DNA from: Verrucomicrobiota bacterium
GTDB lineage: Bacteria; Verrucomicrobiota; Verrucomicrobiia; Limisphaerales; UBA1100
Length of the DNA: 5,059 nt
Assembly: GCA_015660155.1 (NCBI GenBank)
Contig: DQLO01000237.1
Coordinates: 1 to 5,059, forward strand
Direction: 5' to 3'
The position numbers and the translations under genes are program-made. Positions 1 to 5,059 of the stretch are shown in pieces. Each line of letters opens with the position of its first letter. The first letter of the stretch is position 1. The notes under the pieces are model-generated. The model was given only the letters and a program-made list of their open reading frames with translations. It did no database searches and had not been told where the DNA came from.

Positions 1-9
1 TCCCTCTCA

Positions 10-1311
10 TCACACCTTCGGTTCCCAACCCTTCCGATACTCGCGGCCCCAGTACTTTTTCGTGGCATCCTCGTTGCCGATGAGTTTTCCGGTCTTGGGG
101 TTCACATCAATCGCGCCGCCGGTACGGTGGGCGATGTTGCCGAGGTGGGTTAGGCGGGTGCTGATTTGGGCGTCGGCGATTTCTGAGTTCAATGGCTCAT
201 CCGTGCGGATGGCGTTGAGGAAATTGCCGAAGTGAAAGCCGTCGTCCCATTTGCCGGGGTTGGCCTTCACCTCTTTGCCGGCTTTGTCGAATTGTTTGTA
301 GCCGGCGCCGTGGATTTCCAGTTGGCCGGTGTCGCCATAAAAAGTCACGAACGAGTGCGGCTCGGGCTTGCGGCGGTGGCAACTGCTTTGATCCCAACTG
401 ATGCCCACGTCGCCGTAATCGTAAACGGCGTACGCGGTATCCGGCGTTTCCTGGTCGTCATCGAAATGATACCGGCCGCCGCTCATGGTCACTCGCTTCG
501 GGTAATCCACTTCCAACCCCCAGCGAGCCACGTCGAGAAAATGCGGGCCGTTGTTTTGCATTTCGCCGCCGCCGTAATGCCAGTGCCAATGCCAATTGTA
601 GTGCACGAGGTTATCCTTGAACGGCCGCTCGGGGCACGGGCCTTGCCAGCGTTCCCAGCCTTTTTTGCCGAGCCACGCCGGCACGTCCACAAACTTCCCT
701 TTGCCGATGCTGCCGCGTGAGCCGTTATAATAGCAGCGCGCATACAGCGGCTTGCCGATCTCGCCCGCCTTCACGCGTTCCACACCCTCGATGATGCCCG
801 GCTGGCTCCGCCGCTGGTTGCCCATTTGCACTTTCTTTTTGTACTTGCGGGATGCGGCCACAATCAACTCCGCCTCGCGGCTATTCTGGCTGCCGGGTTT
901 TTCCACATACACGTGCTTGCCCGCTTCCATCGCGAGAATCGCCATCGTGGTATGCCAAAAATTCGGCGCGGCAATTGAAACCACATCGATCGATTTATCA
1001 TCCAAAATGCGCCGGAAATCATCGATGCCTCGCGGCGCTTTTGTCTGCGGCACTTTCGCCAACGGCCCCTTCGCGCGATTCATCCCACTCGCCACCCGTC
1101 GCGAATCCACATCGCACAAATACCCCACCTCGCAGTTCGACGCCTCGATGTATTTCAAAACATGCCCCATCCCGCGACTGAGCCCGATAACGCCCACGGT
1201 AATTTTCTTCTGCGTATCCTGCGCGCGTAGGATGGAGGGGAAAGCAACCACCGCAGCCACCGAGGCCGCAGTAGTGCCAACGAATTGACGACGTGATAAA
1301 TGTTTTTTCAT
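10..1311 (-). CDS. Tat-exported Gfo/Idh/MocA-family oxidoreductase
   Basis: This is a probable NAD(P)-dependent sugar or polyol oxidoreductase of unknown substrate, exported in folded form. From the ATG at 1309-1311 it has 433 residues. The N-terminus [12 protein letters not shown] has the twin-arginine motif SRRQF, then an Ala/Val-rich hydrophobic stretch (about 13-28) and a likely cleavage after Ala30 (ILRA/QD). The Rossmann domain starts with [14 protein letters not shown] (37-50) and includes CDVDSRR (66-72) and the family's catalytic-lysine motif EKP at 137-139 in GKHVYVEKP. The C-terminal domain has a Trp/His-rich run at 240-245, then [21 protein letters not shown] (246-266), written here as position and motif; His257 and Asp260 are candidate active-site residues. 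The tail resembles Verrucomicrobiota and Planctomycetota paralogues. The frame is open to a TTG at 1332, but the seven extra residues precede the Tat motif and the ATG gives the standard signal peptide. No Shine-Dalgarno site is evident. It lies 63 bases after sdhB with no strong terminator between, so co-transcription is possible but a shared function is not indicated. Confidence 0.9.
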   Translation of the reverse strand: MKKHLSRRQFVGTTAASVAAVVAFPSILRAQDTQKKITVGVIGLSRGMGHVLKYIEASNCEVGYLCDVDSRRVASGMNRAKGPLAKVPQTKAPRGIDDFRRILDDKSIDVVSIAAPNFWHTTMAILAMEAGKHVYVEKPGSQNSREAELIVAASRKYKKKVQMGNQRRSQPGIIEGVERVKAGEIGKPLYARCYYNGSRGSIGKGKFVDVPAWLGKKGWERWQGPCPERPFKDNLVHYNWHWHWHYGGGEMQNNGPHFLDVARWGLEVDYPKRVTMSGGRYHFDDDQETPDTAYAVYDYGDVGISWDQSSCHRRKPEPHSFVTFYGDTGQLEIHGAGYKQFDKAGKEVKANPGKWDDGFHFGNFLNAIRTDEPLNSEIADAQISTRLTHLGNIAHRTGGAIDVNPKTGKLIGNEDATKKYWGREYRKGWEPKV

Positions 1312-1374
1312 AAGCCAGTTTGCGGAAAGCAAAAGGCTACGCCACTCGGCGGAATTGGCAAGGGAAAGCGCGGA

Positions 1375-2139
1375 TTAAATTGTGCCTTTTTTGATCAAGG
1401 CGCGGCCGTATTCGCGGTTCATTCGGGCGATGAAATCGAGGGAGATTTCTTTGGGGCACACCGCTTCGCACGAGCCGGTGACGGTGCAGTTGCCGAAGCC
1501 TTCGTCGTCCATTTGCTTCACCATCGCCAGCGCGCGGCGTTCGCGTTCGGGTTGGCCTTGCGGCACGAGGCTGAGATGGGAAATCTTCGCAGCGACAAAG
1601 AGCATCGCGCTGGCGTTTTTGCAGGCCGCAACGCACGCACCGCAGCCGATGCATTGCGCGGCATCCATCGCGAGATCGGAATCATCCTTGGGCACGGGGA
1701 TGGCGTTGGCATCGGGCACGCTGCCGGTGCGCACGCTGATGAAGCCGCCCTTCTGCTGAATGCGATCGAACGCCGTGCGGTCCACCACTAAATCGCGATG
1801 CACCGGAAACGCCGTCGCGCGCCAAGGCTCGATGGTGATCGTCATCCCATCGCTGAAATGTCGCATATGCAACTGACACGCCGTGGTGCCCTTCTGCCCA
1901 CCGTGCGCCGTGCCATTGATGACCATCGAGCAAGTCCCGCAAATGCCTTCGCGACAATCGGAATCAAACGCGATGGGTTCTTTGCCGGATTCAATGAGCC
2001 CTTCGTTAACGACATCGAGCATTTCGAGGAAGGACATATCGGGACTGATGTCGTGCGCTTCGTACTCCTCGAAGCGGCCGAGGTCCTCCGCGTTATCTTG
2101 GCGCCAAACTTTGAGTTTCAAATTCATCAGCTTGTCCAT
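1375..2139 (-). CDS. sdhB: Succinate dehydrogenase/fumarate reductase iron-sulfur subunit
   Basis: This subunit carries electrons from the FAD of SdhA to the quinone site at SdhC through three iron-sulfur clusters. It has 254 residues, a normal length. The N-terminal ferredoxin-like domain holds the [2Fe-2S] ligands Cys62, Cys67 and Cys70 (CREGICGTC) and Cys88 (TACQLHMR). The 17-residue gap before the last ligand is the longer loop of the Bacillus-like type B enzymes, compared with about 11 in E. coli. The C-terminal domain has [11 protein letters not shown] (Cys163, 166, 169, 173) and later Cys218, Cys224 and Cys228 followed by Pro. By family precedent Cys163/166/169/228 bind [4Fe-4S] and Cys173/218/224 bind [3Fe-4S]. 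All ligands are present. The ATG overlaps the sdhA stop (TAATG) and has a GGAG site nine bases upstream. The TAA stop at 1375-1377 is followed by 63 bases before the next gene. The set of cluster ligands and the place after sdhA leave little doubt. Confidence 0.97.
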   Translation of the reverse strand: MDKLMNLKLKVWRQDNAEDLGRFEEYEAHDISPDMSFLEMLDVVNEGLIESGKEPIAFDSDCREGICGTCSMVINGTAHGGQKGTTACQLHMRHFSDGMTITIEPWRATAFPVHRDLVVDRTAFDRIQQKGGFISVRTGSVPDANAIPVPKDDSDLAMDAAQCIGCGACVAACKNASAMLFVAAKISHLSLVPQGQPERERRALAMVKQMDDEGFGNCTVTGSCEAVCPKEISLDFIARMNREYGRALIKKGTI

Positions 2140-4076
2140 TATTTGTAACTCCGCTGGGTCATTTTTACTTCCTCATAAACGAGATTCTCTTTGTGAAGCT
2201 CGGGCGTTTGGTTTTCGCCTTTGTATTCCCATGCGCCGACGAACGAGAAATTTTCATCGTCGCGCTTGGCTTCGCCTTCGGGGGTTTGGTGTTCCTCGCG
2301 GAAATGACCGCCGCAGGATTCCTCGCGTTGCAGCGCGTCGCGGCACATCAATTCGCCAAACTCGAGGAAGTCCGCCACGCGCCCAGCTTGCTCGAGGCTT
2401 TGGTTGAGCGAACCGTTTTCGCCCGGCACATTCAGGTTCTCCCAAAACTCAGCGCGCAATTCTGGAATTTTTTTAATGGCCGCCTCAAGCCCCGCCTTGT
2501 TGCGCGCCATCCCGCACTTGTCCCACATAATTTGCCCAAGCTCGCGATGGAACGAAGTGGGCGTGCGCTTGCCTTTGATGGACAACAACTTGTTAATCTG
2601 CGCCCGGACTTTTTCCTCCGCACTGGCAAACTCACTTCCCTCCTCGCTGGGCCGTCCGTCCGGCCCCACCTCGGCGAGGTATTGGCCGATGGTGTACGGC
2701 AGCACAAAATAGCCATCTGCCAAGCCCTGCATCAATGCACTCGCACCCAAACGGTTTGCGCCGTGGTCGGAGAAGTTCGCCTCGCCCACCACGTACAAGC
2801 CGGGGACGTTGCTCATTAAATTGTAATCCACCCACAGCCCACCCATCGTATAATGCACGGCAGGAAAAATAGTCATCGGATTTTTGTACGCGTTGCTGCC
2901 GGTAATCTTTTCGTACATATCAAAAAGGTTTCCGTATCGCTCGCGCACGGCGCTTTCGCCCAAACGGCCGATGGCATCCTCAAAATCCAAATACACGCCC
3001 AGCCCCGAACCCACCACGCCACGGCCGTCATCGCACGCTTCCTTCGCATTGCGCGACGCCACATCGCGCGGCACCAAATTGCCGAAGCTGGGATACTTGC
3101 GTTCGAGATAATAATCCCGATCCGCCTCCGCCACATCGCCCGCCTTCAGTTCGCCTTGGCGGATTTGTTCTGCAACCGCCCGACTTTTTGGCACCCACAC
3201 GCGGCCATCGTTCCGGAGCGATTCGCTCATTAACGTGAGCTTGCTCTGATGTTCGCCGCTCACCGGAATGCAAGTCGGATGAATCTGCGTGTAACACGGA
3301 TTGGCAAACGCCGCGCCGTGCTTGTACGCGCGAAACGCCGCCGTCACGTTGCAGCCCATCGCGTTGGTGGAAAGAAAAAATGCGTTGCCATAGCCGCCCG
3401 TGGCGAGCACCACCGCGTGCGCCGAGTGCCGGCTGATTTCGCCGCTCACCATATCGCGCACTATGATGCCCTTCGCGTGACCATCCACCAAAACCACATC
3501 GAGCATCTCCGTGCGCGGAAACATCTGCACCTTGCCGAGGCCGATTTGTCGGCACAACGAGGAGTACGCGCCGAGCAACAATTGCTGGCCCGTCTGGCCG
3601 CGCGCATAAAATGTGCGGCTCACTTGCGCGCCGCCGAAGGAACGATTGGCCAACAACCCGCCGTACTCGCGCGCGAAGGGCACGCCTTGCGCGGCGCATT
3701 GGTCGATGATGTTTACGCTCACCTGCGCCAGCCGATGCACGTTGGCCTCGCGCGAGCGGTAATCGCCGCCCTTCACGGTGTCGTAAAAAAGCCGATGCAC
3801 GCTGTCACCGTCGTTCTGATAATTCTTGGCCGCATTGATGCCGCCCTGCGCGGCGATGGAATGCGCGCGGCGCGGGCTGTCCTGAAAACAGAAACACTTC
3901 ACGTTATAACCCAACTCCGCCAACGTGGCCGCAGCCGAAGCGCCGGCAAGCCCACTGCCCACCACAATGACCTCGTATTTCCGCTTGTTCGCGGGGTTCA
4001 CCAGCTTCAAGTCAAACTGATGCTTGTCCCATTTCTGGGCCATCGGGCCGGACGGAATTTTGGCGTCGAGATTCAT
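2139..4076 (-). CDS. sdhA: Succinate dehydrogenase/fumarate reductase flavoprotein subunit
   Basis: The catalytic subunit of complex II oxidises succinate to fumarate on the cytoplasmic face of the membrane using covalently bound FAD. The protein has 645 residues. After a leader of about 33 residues containing [11 protein letters not shown] comes the dinucleotide-binding fold [15 protein letters not shown] (GxGxxG at 40-45). His72 in [11 protein letters not shown] is the expected covalent FAD attachment site. Active-site candidates, by comparison with known SdhA/FrdA, are His267 (HPT), Glu285 (MSESLRNDG), Arg337 (LVPRDVASR), His408 (HYTMGG) and Arg442 (GANRLGASA). The FAD-binding segment [16 protein letters not shown] lies at 431-446, and the helical C-terminal domain follows from about 490. 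No key residue is missing. The length and leader match the long form seen in Bacteroidota and PVC bacteria rather than the shorter Bacillus form. The ATG follows the sdhC TAG by one base (TAGGATG), and its TAA stop overlaps the sdhB ATG by one base, so translation is probably coupled throughout. Confidence 0.97.
   Translation of the reverse strand: MNLDAKIPSGPMAQKWDKHQFDLKLVNPANKRKYEVIVVGSGLAGASAAATLAELGYNVKCFCFQDSPRRAHSIAAQGGINAAKNYQNDGDSVHRLFYDTVKGGDYRSREANVHRLAQVSVNIIDQCAAQGVPFAREYGGLLANRSFGGAQVSRTFYARGQTGQQLLLGAYSSLCRQIGLGKVQMFPRTEMLDVVLVDGHAKGIIVRDMVSGEISRHSAHAVVLATGGYGNAFFLSTNAMGCNVTAAFRAYKHGAAFANPCYTQIHPTCIPVSGEHQSKLTLMSESLRNDGRVWVPKSRAVAEQIRQGELKAGDVAEADRDYYLERKYPSFGNLVPRDVASRNAKEACDDGRGVVGSGLGVYLDFEDAIGRLGESAVRERYGNLFDMYEKITGSNAYKNPMTIFPAVHYTMGGLWVDYNLMSNVPGLYVVGEANFSDHGANRLGASALMQGLADGYFVLPYTIGQYLAEVGPDGRPSEEGSEFASAEEKVRAQINKLLSIKGKRTPTSFHRELGQIMWDKCGMARNKAGLEAAIKKIPELRAEFWENLNVPGENGSLNQSLEQAGRVADFLEFGELMCRDALQREESCGGHFREEHQTPEGEAKRDDENFSFVGAWEYKGENQTPELHKENLVYEEVKMTQRSYK
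2149..2152 (-). promoter_or_regulatory. Shine-Dalgarno site for sdhB
   Basis: The minus strand reads GGAG followed by nine bases and then the sdhB ATG (2137-2139). The site lies inside the last codons of sdhA. It is the clearest ribosome binding site in the window and decides the sdhB start, because the in-frame ATG four codons later would sit too far away. It suggests that SdhB can be initiated afresh as well as by ribosomes finishing SdhA. Confidence 0.7.
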
Positions 4077-4077
4077 C

Positions 4078-4836
4078 CTATTTAATAAAGCCGACGAGCA
4101 CGCTCACCGGAATGGAAATGTAACCCAAGAAAATCAAAACCGCTGCACCCACCGCAAACCGGTCCATCCACAGCCCGATGTTTTTATTCTTAAATCCCAA
4201 CGACTGAAACATCGCGCTCAAGCCGTGACTGAGGTGAACACAAAGCAGCCCCACCGCCACCACATAAAAAACCGAAACCGCCGGCACCTTGAAACCGGTG
4301 ATAATCATTTTGAAAACATCCGCGTGATCTTTGCCCTCTTCGCCGCCCTCCAACGGGGTGGTGAAATCGGCCGTCACATAAAACGATTCGAAATCTGCGC
4401 CCGCACCATTGATCTGCGGCACCTTCCACGTGTAATGCGCCAAATGATAAAACGCAAACGCCGCAATAATCAGCCCGCTGAAAATCATCGTGCGTGCGGC
4501 GAACTTGGCCACGATGTCATCACGCCGATGCGCGTCCACCGGTTCCACCGCCGCCTCGTATTCCACCGTGCGCGCCTCGCGATTTTCTGAAGTCAATTTA
4601 ATGGCCGACCAAATATGCAGCCCCACCATCCCGAGCAACCCAATCCGCGCCACCCACAGCAGCGGCCCCAGCGCCTGCAGTTTCGCAGCGTATTCATTGA
4701 TCGCCGACGGCCCCGCGAACACCAGCAGGTTGCCCAGCATATGCATCACCACAAACCCAAACAGACCCGCGCCCGTAATGGCCATAAGATACTTACGCCC
4801 CAGCGACGTTTTGAAAATGCCCGTGATGAAACCCAT
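4078..4836 (-). CDS. sdhC: Succinate dehydrogenase cytochrome b558 membrane subunit (type B, fused anchor)
   Basis: This is the single membrane anchor of complex II. It holds two hemes b and passes electrons between the SdhB clusters and quinone. From the ATG at 4834-4836 the protein has 252 residues. Five hydrophobic helices can be drawn at about 17-40, 58-80, 116-134, 186-208 and 226-248. The opening [12 protein letters not shown] followed by HMLGNLLVF is typical of the b558 family. Candidate heme ligands, one per helix I-IV, are His32, His74, His131 or His134, and His201 or His204. The frame stays open upstream to a TTG at 4911, but that lies inside hsp20 and adds 25 polar residues with no family character, so the ATG is preferred although no clear Shine-Dalgarno site precedes it. 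The protein is longer than Bacillus SdhC (about 200 residues), mainly because of an acidic segment between helices III and IV. No separate sdhD is present, which fits this type. It ends in TAG one base before sdhA. Family assignment is firm; succinate dehydrogenase versus fumarate reductase direction cannot be decided from sequence. Confidence 0.93.
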   Translation of the reverse strand: MGFITGIFKTSLGRKYLMAITGAGLFGFVVMHMLGNLLVFAGPSAINEYAAKLQALGPLLWVARIGLLGMVGLHIWSAIKLTSENREARTVEYEAAVEPVDAHRRDDIVAKFAARTMIFSGLIIAAFAFYHLAHYTWKVPQINGAGADFESFYVTADFTTPLEGGEEGKDHADVFKMIITGFKVPAVSVFYVVAVGLLCVHLSHGLSAMFQSLGFKNKNIGLWMDRFAVGAAVLIFLGYISIPVSVLVGFIK

Positions 4837-4848
4837 CAGCTGCGCAAA

Positions 4849-4877
4849 GGTATCGTACAGACCCCGCCCGCCGTCAA
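4849..4877 (-). promoter_or_regulatory. Possible weak sigma70-like promoter for sdhC
   Basis: On the minus strand the hsp20-sdhC gap contains TTGACG (4872-4877; five of six bases match the -35 consensus) and, after exactly 17 bases, GATACC (4849-4854; three of six match the -10 consensus). A start site at the usual distance would fall near 4841, only about five bases before the proposed sdhC ATG, giving an almost leaderless mRNA. The overlapping TACGAT is a better -10 match but sits only 14 bases from the -35. The match is weak enough to arise by chance, and promoter consensus in this phylum is poorly known. This is only a candidate for expression of sdhCAB independent of hsp20. Confidence 0.2.
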
Positions 4878-4891
4878 TGGAATTGCAGCAC

Positions 4892-5059
4892 TTACTCCAC
4901 CCGCACTTCAATCGATTTCGGCAATGCCTCTTCGCGCTTGGCGATTTGGATTTCTAGCAAACCATCTTTGAAGTTGGCCACCACGCTTTCGGCGTCCACA
5001 TCTTCCGGCAGCGTGAAGCTGCGGGTGAACGTGCCGTGCGAGCGTTCCACGCGGTGGAA
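4892..5059 (-). CDS. hsp20: Small heat-shock protein, Hsp20/alpha-crystallin family (C-terminal part, 5' end outside window)
   Basis: Reading the minus strand in frame from the window edge gives 55 residues ending in a TAA stop at 4892-4894. The visible part is the second half of an alpha-crystallin domain: it opens with FHRVERSHGTFTRSFTLPED, followed by a VDAESVVANFKDGLLEI strand region. The ER(S)xGxFxRxFxLPxxVD stretch and the following A.(F)KDGLLEI.(I)(A)K segment are hallmarks of bacterial Hsp20 proteins. The tail carries SIEVRVE, whose I-E-V matches the C-terminal I-x-I/V motif that docks into a neighbouring subunit during oligomer assembly. Family members are ATP-independent cytoplasmic holdases that bind unfolding proteins under stress. 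The usual length is about 140-160 residues, so roughly the first 90-100 residues lie beyond base 5059. It is followed in the same direction by sdhC after about 55 bases. No terminator hairpin is visible between them, so read-through is possible. Identification is firm; which paralogue it is cannot be told. Confidence 0.93.
   Translation of the reverse strand, partial: FHRVERSHGTFTRSFTLPEDVDAESVVANFKDGLLEIQIAKREEALPKSIEVRVE

Noticed and set aside
1312..1374. Possible terminator between sdhB and the oxidoreductase gene: a CGCC-GAGT-GGCG hairpin (1340-1351) followed by a T-rich minus-strand stretch
   Set aside because: The stem is only four base pairs and the T run is interrupted and offset, so it does not qualify as an intrinsic terminator.
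2139..4076. Possible L-aspartate oxidase or other flavoprotein instead of SdhA
   Set aside because: The gene lies between a b558 anchor and an iron-sulfur subunit, and has the SdhA-specific leader, FAD-linking His and C-terminal tail, so complex II is clear.
3249..4085. Long plus-strand open frame opposite sdhA (about 278 codons)
   Set aside because: It is antisense to a fully conserved sdhA, is rich in His, Arg and Ala as expected for shadows of GC-rich codons, and resembles no known protein. Other plus-strand frames over the sdh and oxidoreductase genes were rejected for the same reason.
4837..4891. Inverted GCTGC/GCAGC pair across the hsp20-sdhC gap
   Set aside because: A five-base stem with a loop of roughly 40 bases is expected by chance and has no T tract.
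1..5059. A novel defence, mobile or biosynthetic system
   Set aside because: Every long minus-strand frame is explained by a known core family, gaps total about 130 bases, and no repeats, transposase, integrase or atypical gene cluster is visible.

Overview
The window holds one co-directional block of genes, all read from the minus strand, so the transcription order runs from base 5059 down to base 10. It contains the 3' end of a small heat-shock protein gene (Hsp20), a complete complex II operon sdhC-sdhA-sdhB, and a complete gene for a Tat-exported Gfo/Idh/MocA-family oxidoreductase. Coding density is very high. The only gaps are about 55 bases (hsp20-sdhC), 1 base (sdhC-sdhA), none between sdhA and sdhB (1-base overlap) and about 63 bases (sdhB to the oxidoreductase). 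No RNA gene, mobile element, CRISPR array or long repeat was seen.

The organism is probably a member of the PVC group, most likely Verrucomicrobiota. This is inference from three things. The C-A-B order with one fused membrane anchor is the type B complex II arrangement, known from Bacillus, Wolinella, Bacteroidota and PVC bacteria. The SdhA has the long (about 645 residue) form with an N-terminal leader. The last gene is a Tat-signal Gfo/Idh/MocA protein with a WHW...YGGGE...PH.LD..RWGL core, a family greatly expanded in Verrucomicrobiota and Planctomycetota. GC is moderately high and Shine-Dalgarno sites are mostly weak or absent, which also fits. A Bacteroidota origin is less likely but not excluded.

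The three sdh genes should form one membrane-bound enzyme. SdhA oxidises succinate to fumarate at a covalent FAD, SdhB carries electrons through [2Fe-2S], [4Fe-4S] and [3Fe-4S] clusters, and SdhC anchors the complex, binds two hemes b and reacts with quinone, probably menaquinone. The enzyme links the citric acid cycle to the respiratory chain; from sequence alone it could also work as a fumarate reductase. Tight spacing indicates translational coupling across C-A-B. The oxidoreductase downstream and Hsp20 upstream have no evident metabolic tie to complex II.

This looks like an ordinary core-metabolism region. I found no convincing sign of an undescribed system. The points most worth a second look are an acidic insertion in SdhC, start-codon choice for two genes, and the exported nature of the Gfo/Idh/MocA protein.
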